This document shows positions 6,744-12,615 of a DNA stretch of 12,658 bases, piece by piece (the stretch's first letter is position 1; every line of letters begins with the position of its first letter). The notes under the pieces are model-generated. The model was not told the DNA's origin. It did not search any database and was given only the letters and a program-made list of their open reading frames with translations. The stretch is from NCBI GenBank assembly GCA_045634345.1, contig JAZRAB010000174.1, positions 1 to 12,658 of the forward strand, in the 5' to 3' direction. A program made the translations under genes and the position numbers. Origin of the DNA: Flemingiibacterium sp045634345. Lineage in GTDB: Bacteria; Bacillota; Clostridia; Oscillospirales; CAG-272.

Positions 6744-8606
6744 TCAAACTTTCTCCTTGCCTTTGTAAAATTCAATTATCGCATCAGCGTTAGCTGCACT
6801 AATTCCCGAAACTCGCATAAGCTCGGTTTTATCAGCCTTTTTTATAGCGGCGATACTGCGAAAATGCGAAAGCAGGCTCTTCGCCTTTATTGTTCCTATT
6901 CCGTCTATTTGCTCGAGCGTTGAATGCTTGAGCGTCTTCGATTTTGCATTTTCCATACGCCCTATTGTATATCGGTGGACCTCTTCCTGAAGCTTATATA
7001 TGAATACGAACACCGCCTGCTCGCGTGCAATGCTTATCTCGCGTGTATCATCGGTAAGCGCGCGCGTCTTGTGAAACTCGTCCTTGACCATACCGAACAC
7101 GGGTATTTCGCACCCAAGCTCATCCATAAGCTCACGCACGACCGCAACATGTCCGCGTCCACCGTCAAGCAGTATCAAATCGGGAGCGGCACCGAAGGAA
7201 TCATCCGTAAGATGGGACAGTCTGCGCGAAAGTGCCTCACGCATTGCGCCGTAGTCGTCGATACCGTCAGTAGTCTTTATCTTGAATGTACGGTAGTCGG
7301 ACTTTTTGAGTTTTCCGTTCTCGGCGACTATCATTCCTGCGGTTATGTTATCCTTGCCGAAGTTAGATATATCATACGCCTCGATACGCTCGGGCACCAC
7401 CTCAAGCGCAAGCATCGAAGCAAGCTTTACGAGTATCTTATTATCCTTCTCTGACTGCGCCTTGTAAAGAAGCGCCTGCTGCTTTGCATTGTCGTAAACC
7501 ATCTCGCAGAGTCTGCGGCGATCACCGCGCTCGGGTGTGCGGATATCGGGTTTATATCCAACGCGCATGCGTATTGTTTCGGTGAGAGCTTCAAGCTCCT
7601 CATCAGGAAGCGTGAAATCAAGTATTATCTCATGCGGCACATATTCACGTATGTTGTATAGCTCCGATAAAAACGCCGACATGTTCTCCTCATCAATGAT
7701 CTTCTCTGCCGGGAAGAGAAAATGCTCGTTATCCGTGATACTTCCGCCACGGATATAGAACACCGAAATACACGAGCAAACCTCATCCGTGTACAGCGCA
7801 ATAACGTCCTGCTCCGCATCCGGTGCGCCGACGACCTTCTGTCTCTGCCACAGCTTTGAGAGTGCCTCGATTCGGTCACGGTATCTCGCCGCCGCTTCAA
7901 ACATCAGATTTTCCGCCGCATACTCCATTTTTTCACGAAGCGACTGCTCACATTCGCGGAACGAGCCGCGCAAGAAGCTATTGACCTCCTTAAAAATCGC
8001 GCGGTATTCCTCTGAGGATATTTCTCCGGTGCACGGTGCCGTGCACAGTCCTATGTGCCGATTCAGGCACGGTCTTCCCTTCCCTATATCGCGTGGGAAC
8101 TCCTTGCTGCAGGATGCGATGCCGAACGATTTCTGTATCGTGCCGAGTATACTGTAAACTGCGGATATACTCGAATACGGACCGTAGTATCTCGCCCCAT
8201 CCGCAAGTCGGCGCCTTGTTACCGAAAGCTTGGGATATTCGTCATTTAGTGTTAATTTTATATAAGGATAGGATTTTGAATCCTTTAATTTAATATTATA
8301 CTTCGGTGAATACTGCTTTATCAGACTGTTTTCAAGGGACAGCGCCTCGATTTCGGTGTCAGTGAGAATGTAGTCAAACGAATGAACACACATCACCATA
8401 CGGCGCGTCTTTTCATTATGGTGCGCCGATTCGTGAAAATACTGCGATACGCGGTTTTTAAGTGAACGCGACTTGCCAACGTAGATCACCCTGTCGCCCT
8501 TATCGCGCATAATGTAAACTCCGGGACGCTGCGGCAGTGCGTTGGCTTTTTCAAGGAGTACCGCGCGGCGGTCGGTATTATTCTTTTGTGAATTGCTCAT
8601 TTCCAT
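6744..8606 (-). CDS. uvrC: UvrC, excinuclease ABC subunit C
   Basis: Nuclease of nucleotide excision repair that cuts DNA on both sides of a UvrB-bound lesion. From the ATG at 8606 the protein has 620 residues (618 from the ATG at 8600, equally possible); the family is about 600. Order of domains: GIY-YIG nuclease for the 3' cut with GVY at 29-31 and YVG at 42-44; a four-Cys cluster (SC, RPC, GLC, APC) matching the Fe-S ligands described in E. coli UvrC; a UVR UvrB-binding helix pair (about REKMEYAAENLMFEAAARYR); an RNase H-like domain for the 5' cut (EAYDISNFGKDNITAGMIV and LILLDGGRGH); and a C-terminal helix-hairpin-helix pair (IDGIGTIKAKSLL, VSGISAANADAI). A longer reading from 8708 would run through the ptsH terminator and is rejected. 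Confidence 0.96.
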   Translation of the reverse strand: MEMSNSQKNNTDRRAVLLEKANALPQRPGVYIMRDKGDRVIYVGKSRSLKNRVSQYFHESAHHNEKTRRMVMCVHSFDYILTDTEIEALSLENSLIKQYSPKYNIKLKDSKSYPYIKLTLNDEYPKLSVTRRRLADGARYYGPYSSISAVYSILGTIQKSFGIASCSKEFPRDIGKGRPCLNRHIGLCTAPCTGEISSEEYRAIFKEVNSFLRGSFRECEQSLREKMEYAAENLMFEAAARYRDRIEALSKLWQRQKVVGAPDAEQDVIALYTDEVCSCISVFYIRGGSITDNEHFLFPAEKIIDEENMSAFLSELYNIREYVPHEIILDFTLPDEELEALTETIRMRVGYKPDIRTPERGDRRRLCEMVYDNAKQQALLYKAQSEKDNKILVKLASMLALEVVPERIEAYDISNFGKDNITAGMIVAENGKLKKSDYRTFKIKTTDGIDDYGAMREALSRRLSHLTDDSFGAAPDLILLDGGRGHVAVVRELMDELGCEIPVFGMVKDEFHKTRALTDDTREISIAREQAVFVFIYKLQEEVHRYTIGRMENAKSKTLKHSTLEQIDGIGTIKAKSLLSHFRSIAAIKKADKTELMRVSGISAANADAIIEFYKGKEKV

Positions 8607-8655
8607 AAAGCCCACCGCCTTATCTGCAAAAATTACGCCCCCACACAATATTTTC

Positions 8656-8706
8656 CAAAAATAAAGCAAAGACGAGTCATAGCTGCAAAGCACACCGCGA
8701 CTCGTC
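8656..8706 (-). terminator. Probable intrinsic terminator after ptsH
   Basis: Perfect 8-bp inverted repeat GACGAGTC (8671-8678) with GACTCGTC (8699-8706), loop 20 nt. On the minus strand the stem is followed by TTTGCTTTATTTTT. It lies 67 nt past the ptsH stop and before uvrC, and separates the two units. The long loop makes it weaker than a textbook terminator. Confidence 0.6.
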
Positions 8707-8773
8707 AATACTATTAATCTTATGCAAAAAACCGCATATCAGCGCTTGTTGGCAAAGCCCAGCAGAGTCGCTA

Positions 8774-9037
8774 TTATTCACCAAATCCGGTGTCGATAAG
8801 CTCGCACAGACCATCTAATGCCTCAGCCTCGTCGCTTCCGTCAGCGATAAGAGTGATGGTCATGCCCTTGGTGATTCCGAGCGAAAGAACGCCGAGAAGG
8901 CTCTTCGCGTTTACACGTCTGTCTTCCTTTTCAACCCAAAGAGAGCTCTGGAATGAGTTCGCCTTCTGAATAAAGAAGGTAGCAGGTCTTGCGTGAAGAC
9001 CGACGTTGTTCTGAATAGTAACATTACGGGAAATCAT
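8774..9037 (-). CDS. ptsH: HPr, phosphocarrier protein of the PTS
   Basis: Small cytoplasmic phosphocarrier of 87 residues. It passes phosphate from enzyme I to sugar-specific EIIA proteins, and in Bacillota it also serves as CcpA corepressor when phosphorylated on serine. I chose the ATG at 9037 because AGGAG lies 8 nt upstream and because this numbering puts the active histidine at exactly His15 (GLHARPA, 13-19) and the HPr-kinase site at Ser46 (NAKSLLGVLSLGI). Both sites are present, so this is a true HPr rather than a Crh-type protein, which lacks His15. It is a single-gene unit with its own promoter, a leader of about 120 nt and a terminator. No ptsI follows it, as happens in many Clostridia. 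Confidence 0.95.
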   Translation of the reverse strand: MISRNVTIQNNVGLHARPATFFIQKANSFQSSLWVEKEDRRVNAKSLLGVLSLGITKGMTITLIADGSDEAEALDGLCELIDTGFGE

Positions 9038-9100
9038 ATAGTACGCTCCTAACATTAAAATTGAATATTGAATATTACGATAAATTTCTTTATTTAATCT

Positions 9101-9122
9101 GTACTGATGAACAATTCAGTAC
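9101..9122. repeat. Hairpin in the ptsH leader
   Basis: GTACTGA (9101-9107) and TCAGTAC (9116-9122) form a perfect 7-bp stem with an 8-nt loop, about 64 nt before the ptsH start. A smaller stem (ATCGG/CCGAT, 9131-9148) lies just upstream. No U-run follows. Confidence 0.45.
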
Positions 9123-9153
9123 CGTTTCACATCGGCTACGACTCCGATTTTAA

Positions 9154-9173
9154 ATATACTGTCTATAGTATAT
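9154..9173. promoter_or_regulatory. Dyad overlapping the ptsH -10 and start site
   Basis: ATATACT-GTCTAT-AGTATAT, a perfect 7-bp inverted repeat with a 6-bp centre, covers the whole -10 element and the predicted start. Such a position suits a repressor operator, but the A/T-rich arms partly follow from the -10 itself. Confidence 0.35.
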
Positions 9174-9195
9174 CAAATTTTTATCATAAAATCAA
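9167..9195 (-). promoter_or_regulatory. ptsH promoter
   Basis: Minus-strand -35 TTGATT (9190-9195), 17-bp spacer, -10 TATACT (9167-9172). Predicted start is near 9160, giving a leader of about 120 nt. Confidence 0.68.
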
Positions 9196-9405
9196 TAGTT
9201 TTTTTGCATATAAATTGTCACTACGTGATGCATTTTATCTATCATTTTCGGGTGAAACAGCACAAAAAGCTGTTTTTATTTACATATTTTTCCATATTTA
9301 TGCGTATCTGCATTTGTGGGCAGGACTGTAAATTATTGTTTATCGGGGAGTTTGATGCTTCGATTATCGCAACCCCCATGCGGCGCACCGCGCCGCCTGC
9401 CAATT

Positions 9406-9454
9406 TGCAGGGGGCTGCTTTGCGCTCAGACGCCGCTCCAATCCGCCCCCTGCA
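9406..9454. repeat. 10-bp inverted repeat inside the element
   Basis: TGCAGGGGGC (9406-9415) and GCCCCCTGCA (9445-9454) pair perfectly around a 29-nt loop. No U-run follows on either strand. Confidence 0.5.
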
Positions 9455-9581
9455 CCCCTGCTCGGCTCGGCTGTGTTGCCTCTTAGATATTGAAAACTGC
9501 CATAAAAAGGGAGGCGCTAGCCAAGGAGCTGGGGTTGGCAGGGGAAGAAACTTCGGCGTTTGAGATGGTTCTTTCCCTGCC

Positions 9582-9606
9582 CACTTGACGGCATAGCCGT
9601 CAAGTG
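9582..9606. repeat. Perfect 11-bp hairpin inside the element
   Basis: CACTTGACGGC-ATA-GCCGTCAAGTG is a perfect 11-bp stem with a 3-nt loop, very stable as RNA or as a DNA cruciform. No U-run follows on either strand, so a terminator role is not supported. Confidence 0.6.
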
Positions 9607-9670
9607 CAATACCAGCAGGCGGCGCGTTGCGCCGCAAGGCACATCAATGCTCGGAGCGACAAACTCAAAT

Positions 9671-9720
9671 TCACAAAATAATCGGCAGACACCATTTGTA
9701 GGTACCTGCCGATTGTTTTT
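9671..9720 (-). terminator. Intrinsic terminator of the glycosidase gene
   Basis: AATCGGCAG (9680-9688) and CTGCCGATT (9706-9714) form a perfect 9-bp stem that starts just after the stop codon. On the minus strand it is followed by ATTTTGTG; on the plus strand by GTTTTT, so it could work in both directions. Confidence 0.75.
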
Positions 9721-11641
9721 AAAGTTCAACCGCAATAACGGTGTGTATTTCAAGGCTGTCAATTACAATTCTGTGTGCATCGCCCGTCCACGCCTTGTGC
9801 TCCGGCTCAATCGTGACCGACTTCGGTGATACCGCGTCAGATATAGTGACCGTAAGCGGGCCGAGCTTCGGAATTTCGTTGTAGGTGCGTACTGAAGGTA
9901 CTTCGTGGGGACCGCCGTAGTTGAGCAGATGAATGAACATCATGTTGTCACGGCGAGTGATCGCAAGCTCAACAAAATCGGAGCCTTCCACCTTAACAAG
10001 CGGATTCGGGAAAGTAACAGCGGTCATGTTTCTGAAGAAATTCTTCGCGCATGTCGTGCGATTGCTTGTGTATACCGCACCGAAATCAAGTCCCACTGCA
10101 ATGATATTACCCTTGCCATACTTCTTTGCGACAGCAGCCGTATACGGACCGTTCTCCATGAAATTGTCAAGATAATAGGTGTTGCACACTGTAAGGTCGG
10201 GAGCAGAAGCAAGATCAGCCGATAAGACATCGAGCGATGCTACTGTTTTGCCGTCGCAGATATGAATAAGCTTTTTGGAAGCCTCGCTCACGCCAAATCC
10301 GAACTGTTTTGCGGTGACAGGAGATGCGATTATAAGTCCGCCGCCGTTTTCGACATATTTAAGCAGCTTCTCACGAGTTTCATTGGCAACCCAAGCCGCA
10401 TGACCGATAACGATAGTACCGTACTCGGAAAGATCGCGGTCATCAAGATTATGCGTTTCAATAAGATCGGTCGAATATCCGCAGTCAAGCGCCGCGTGGA
10501 TGAGACCGTTCGCAGACTTTCTTACCGGTGACTCACCGTAAATTCCGCTATTCTCATAATAATGCGACTCTGTGCAGAAGAAGATACCGACCTGTGGAAG
10601 CGGCTTTGTCCCTTTACAGAACGGCTCACGTGCACGAACGTACTCACCGACTCGCGCCCACATTGGGATTGCCCATTCCTGAACGGTGCTTCCACCGCCG
10701 TACTGCCAATTGTAGAACTGGAAACCGCCGCCCTGCGCCATGACAAACGATGCCTCCTGGCAGTGCTGAACGTATTCCTTGGTGCTACGGTTAGTAACTA
10801 CCCAGTCGCAGACACAGTTATGTCCCCACGCCATAAGATCCCACGGCTTATTCTGATTGGCAATATAACGGCCTTGAATACGCGCACTGTTGAGAGAGTT
10901 TGTGGACTCGTAGTCACCGGAAATGAAGTCGATCGGCGCCTCAACCTTTTCGGGAATATTCGCGGCGTACATCCAGTTACTCGTCATCTGGAAGTTCGGA
11001 GCAACCTTCTTTACCTCCTCAATATAGTGAGTAACATGCTCCTTAAACTTCTTTCGGAGCATATCCACATATATCGGATAATCCTGCTCTCCTCGCTTCG
11101 GAATGGGATTTGCTGATATCTTTGCCCATGCCTTTTGTGCCATCTCGGAATAGTCCGGCTTAACGCCCCAGCATTCGCCGTCAATCCACGCACCGTCGAG
11201 CTTATAGTCAAGTGCAAGCTCCTTTAACTGTGGGATAAGAAATTTATCATCGTAATCACCGAACATGGACATAAACGAGTCATTGTATGTGCCGTCCTCA
11301 TTTACAACTGCCCACTCGGGATGATGTGTAGCCTGATAAATGTCAAAAAGTCCCGAGTGATGCCCATAAAGCGCAATTCCGCGTTCTGCAGTCAACTCAC
11401 GCCACATCTTTATCTGATCGCCGCGCATAAGAGGAGCAGGCTGACCAACCTTTGTGGGATACGATGCAAGACCGGGGTGCCCCTTGGTATCAATTTGAAC
11501 ATAGTCGGGCTTTACCTCATCAAGAAGCTTTGCGATAACGTCATAGCGGAGATTGTCGCCTACTACGATATCCGCTTTCGGGTGAAAGTCAAAATGGAGC
11601 CCGAAAAAGGATTCGGAACGTTTTTTTGCCAGCTTTGCCAT
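9719..11641 (-). CDS. Putative cytoplasmic glycoside hydrolase (TIM barrel plus beta-galactosidase-trimerisation-like domain)
   Basis: A 640-residue protein with no signal peptide or membrane helix, so it should act on sugars taken into the cell. AGGA lies 8 nt before the start. Residues about 10-335 look like a (beta/alpha)8 barrel: an N-terminal FFGLHFDFHPKAD strand, then the DGAWIDGECWG segment (149-159), where Asp154 and Glu156 are candidate catalytic acids, and further aromatic segments near 306-317. Residues about 348-545 resemble the flavodoxin-like trimerisation domain of GH42 enzymes (QVGIFFCTESHYYENSG; YVENGGGLIIASP). The end (about 550-640) is beta-rich, like a small C-terminal sandwich. 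Such proteins are often labelled alpha-L-fucosidase-like or GHL6-type hydrolases. The exact family and substrate are not established by this sequence. It is a single-gene unit with its own promoter and terminator and no transporter beside it. Confidence 0.75.
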   Translation of the reverse strand: MAKLAKKRSESFFGLHFDFHPKADIVVGDNLRYDVIAKLLDEVKPDYVQIDTKGHPGLASYPTKVGQPAPLMRGDQIKMWRELTAERGIALYGHHSGLFDIYQATHHPEWAVVNEDGTYNDSFMSMFGDYDDKFLIPQLKELALDYKLDGAWIDGECWGVKPDYSEMAQKAWAKISANPIPKRGEQDYPIYVDMLRKKFKEHVTHYIEEVKKVAPNFQMTSNWMYAANIPEKVEAPIDFISGDYESTNSLNSARIQGRYIANQNKPWDLMAWGHNCVCDWVVTNRSTKEYVQHCQEASFVMAQGGGFQFYNWQYGGGSTVQEWAIPMWARVGEYVRAREPFCKGTKPLPQVGIFFCTESHYYENSGIYGESPVRKSANGLIHAALDCGYSTDLIETHNLDDRDLSEYGTIVIGHAAWVANETREKLLKYVENGGGLIIASPVTAKQFGFGVSEASKKLIHICDGKTVASLDVLSADLASAPDLTVCNTYYLDNFMENGPYTAAVAKKYGKGNIIAVGLDFGAVYTSNRTTCAKNFFRNMTAVTFPNPLVKVEGSDFVELAITRRDNMMFIHLLNYGGPHEVPSVRTYNEIPKLGPLTVTISDAVSPKSVTIEPEHKAWTGDAHRIVIDSLEIHTVIAVEL

Positions 11642-11660
11642 GATTGTCTTCCTGCCTTTC

Positions 11661-11677
11661 CGCCGCTTTAAGCGGCG
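11661..11677. repeat. Leader hairpin before the glycosidase start
   Basis: CGCCGC-TTTAA-GCGGCG, a perfect 6-bp GC stem 19 nt upstream of the start codon and just before the ribosome binding site. It may shield the leader or be a small dispersed palindrome. Confidence 0.45.
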
Positions 11678-11714
11678 ATGAAATTTAAAAAAAGCAACTA
11701 TATTTATTACTTTA

Positions 11715-11743
11715 ATTCTAATATATTAAGCCATAAAAGTCAA
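11715..11743 (-). promoter_or_regulatory. Promoter of the glycosidase gene
   Basis: Minus-strand -35 TTGACT (11738-11743), 17-bp spacer, -10 TAGAAT (11715-11720), each one mismatch from consensus. Predicted start is near 11708, giving a leader of about 67 nt. No cre-like or other operator was recognised around it. Confidence 0.78.
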
Positions 11744-11796
11744 CCCATAAATCGGAGATTTTTAAGTTTTTTCACCCACGACACTCTATGATAAGG

Positions 11797-11829
11797 AGAG
11801 TTTTTGAGGGCGGCATGCCGCGGAACTCT
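11797..11829. repeat. Secondary hairpin with a perfect GC palindrome
   Basis: AGAGTT (11797-11802) pairs with AACTCT (11824-11829), and between them lies the perfect 12-bp palindrome GCGGCATGCCGC (11810-11821). It lies just past the terminator of the Spo0A-type gene. Confidence 0.4.
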
Positions 11830-11841
11830 ACGGTTGATCGC

Positions 11842-11892
11842 AAAAAACGAAAGACAGTCACCGCCTCAGTTATGCGGGGACTGTCTTTCGTT
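11842..11892 (-). terminator. Intrinsic terminator overlapping the end of the Spo0A-type gene
   Basis: Perfect 14-bp stem: AACGAAAGACAGTC (11846-11859) with GACTGTCTTTCGTT (11879-11892). The loop contains an inner CCGC/GCGG pair. On the minus strand the stem runs into TTTTTT (11842-11847). The 5' arm is part of the coding sequence (codons for NERQS), and the stop codon lies in the loop. Confidence 0.88.
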
Positions 11893-12282
11893 ATATTCTG
11901 TCAAATCAATACGTCTAAGTCTATCGGCAACAGAGTTGATGAACTTTTTGGGAGAAGGACACTGCTCAGAGTCAAAGTATTTAATCAATACGGTTTTGTC
12001 CCTCAGCCGGTCAACTCTCGAGAGAGCAGTACGTATCGTACGCTCCACACACGGCACGGTCGTATCATGTTCTTGGGCAATACGTTCATATAATCCATCC
12101 ACTAATCTTGATGCGATCTGTGGCTCATAATATGCTATTCGCACCGCATCGGTCAAGTATCTGTAGCCTTTAAGATTGGCAGGAATACCAAATTCAAGCA
12201 TCATGTTATAAATAAGCATGTCAAGAACTTCGGTACTCATCCTTGGCGGCGAAGTTTTGGGGGCGTTTTTGCTGAATGTCAT
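11866..12282 (-). CDS. Stand-alone Spo0A C-terminal DNA-binding domain protein (no receiver domain)
   Basis: A 138-residue protein whose residues about 17-127 match the DNA-binding (effector) domain of Spo0A, the sporulation master regulator: FGIPANLKGYRYLTDAVRIAY (31-51) corresponds to Bacillus EIGVPAHIKGYLYLREAI, the recognition-helix region TTVPCVERTIRTAL (74-87) to TTASRVERAIRHAI, and PSPKKFINSVADRLR (109-123) to the final helices. The phosphoacceptor receiver domain is absent. The ATG has AGGAG about 6 nt upstream and its own promoter, so this is a complete small gene, not a fragment cut by a frameshift. Two recognition-helix positions differ from Bacillus (Arg to Cys before VER, His to Thr in IRHA). 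It may bind 0A-like boxes constitutively, compete with Spo0A, or have new targets; these roles are inference. It is not the canonical spo0A. Confidence 0.85.
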   Translation of the reverse strand: MTFSKNAPKTSPPRMSTEVLDMLIYNMMLEFGIPANLKGYRYLTDAVRIAYYEPQIASRLVDGLYERIAQEHDTTVPCVERTIRTALSRVDRLRDKTVLIKYFDSEQCPSPKKFINSVADRLRRIDLTEYNERQSPHN

Positions 12283-12313
12283 CAGGGTCTCCTATGCACT
12301 GTATGTTATTACG

Positions 12314-12339
12314 AGTATGCTGTCTTACGGCAGCATGTT
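12314..12339. repeat. Hairpin at the 5' end of the Spo0A-type mRNA
   Basis: ATGCTG (12317-12322) and CAGCAT (12331-12336) pair, and G-U and further base pairs extend the stem on both sides around a TTAC loop. The stem begins within about 10 nt of the predicted transcription start, a position that often protects mRNA. Confidence 0.45.
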
Positions 12340-12350
12340 ACTATAATAAT

Positions 12351-12379
12351 ATTTTAGCATAAACTAACCAAAATTTCAA
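12351..12379 (-). promoter_or_regulatory. Promoter of the Spo0A-type gene
   Basis: Minus-strand -35 TTGAAA (12374-12379), 17-bp spacer, -10 TAAAAT (12351-12356), each one mismatch from consensus. A second register, TTGGTT-17-TATTAT, overlaps it 8 bp downstream. The leader is about 60 nt. Confidence 0.68.
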
Positions 12380-12396
12380 TCGGCAACGCGACCAAA

Positions 12397-12408
12397 CTAC
12401 AATTGTAG
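12397..12408. promoter_or_regulatory. Perfect 12-bp palindrome upstream of the promoter
   Basis: CTACAATTGTAG lies 17 bp upstream of the -35 element. Its core TACA-AT-TGTA matches the TACANNTGTA operator form known for CopY/BlaI/MecI-type repressors. No such regulator gene is in the window, and a chance match is possible. Confidence 0.35.
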
Positions 12409-12433
12409 AATTTGGCGTAAATAGACAAAGATT

Positions 12434-12472
12434 TCTCGAAAAGCGTCGAAAAAATATCGAAAAAATGTCGAA
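12434..12472 (+). promoter_or_regulatory. Array of four 0A-box-like sequences in helical phase
   Basis: Written on the plus strand: TCTCGAA (12434-12440), CGTCGAA (12444-12450), TATCGAA (12455-12461) and TGTCGAA (12466-12472). The last equals the Spo0A box core TGTCGAA and the others differ by one base. Steps are 10, 11 and 11 bp, the spacing of tandem 0A boxes bound by Spo0A dimers. The array is about 55-93 bp upstream of the -35 of the Spo0A-type gene. A-runs after each box also make it a phased A-tract. Confidence 0.6.
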
Positions 12473-12552
12473 ATATTTTTTCCGTTTTACTCGCTAACCG
12501 CAAGCATATTTTTAATAAAAATCCAATCCTTCCAATGGGCTATTGATTAGCA

Positions 12553-12604
12553 AATGGCTCACCGCGGCGATGAGTCTTTCATCATAAATCAGCGGTGAGC
12601 CATT
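12553..12604. repeat. 13-bp perfect inverted repeat with nested hairpin
   Basis: AATGGCTCACCGC (12553-12565) and GCGGTGAGCCATT (12592-12604) match perfectly; the loop holds a second stem, GATGA/TCATC (12569-12583). Neither side has a U-run. It lies just past a possible gene end at 12616, so it might be that gene's 3' structure. The rest of the gene-free stretch 12283-12615 is A/T-rich regulatory DNA of the Spo0A-type gene. Confidence 0.6.
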
Positions 12605-12615
12605 CAGAATCGATG

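Larger units (their letters stand above)
9348..9666. repeat. GC-rich, hairpin-dense noncoding element with inverted-repeat ends
   Basis: This covers most of the 681-bp gene-free stretch between ptsH and the glycosidase gene. The ends are inverted copies: GAGTTTG (9348-9354) versus CAAACTC (9660-9666), then after 25 and 24 nt respectively a 21-nt segment (9380-9400 versus the reverse complement of 9615-9635) that matches at 20 of 21 positions. Inside are further hairpins: GCGGCGC-ACC-GCGCCGC (9380-9396), a 10-bp inverted repeat (9406-9415/9445-9454), an 11-bp stem with a 3-nt loop (9582-9606) and GCGGCGC-GTT-GCGCCGC (9619-9635). Reading frames across it are compositionally odd and lack start signals. 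It looks like a MITE-like or other dispersed repeat; no clear target-site duplication was seen. Confidence 0.55.

Noticed and set aside
6727..6748. TTTGAAA/TTTCAAA inverted repeat at the uvrC stop as a terminator
   Set aside because: The A/T-only 7-bp stem is weak and is not followed by a continuous U-run.
8607..8650. Possible uvrC promoter (TTGTGT-17-AGATAA)
   Set aside because: The -10 match is poor, so it was not listed as a feature, although a promoter after the ptsH terminator is expected.
8607..8708. N-terminal extension of uvrC
   Set aside because: It would run through the ptsH terminator and adds residues before the conserved UvrC N-terminus; ATG codons at 8606 or 8600 give normal length.
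9242..9637. 131-codon minus-strand frame in the hairpin-rich element
   Set aside because: No ribosome binding site or recognisable domain; Ala/Pro/Arg-rich composition reflects GC-rich palindromes, and the frame runs through several strong hairpins.
9517..9829. Overlapping short frames on both strands around the glycosidase terminator
   Set aside because: They cross the terminator and the glycosidase 3' end, with no start signals or family resemblance.
11788..12130. Plus-strand frames of about 100 codons opposite the Spo0A-type gene
   Set aside because: They are antisense to a well-supported gene and run through its terminator hairpin. One is preceded by no usable ribosome binding site.
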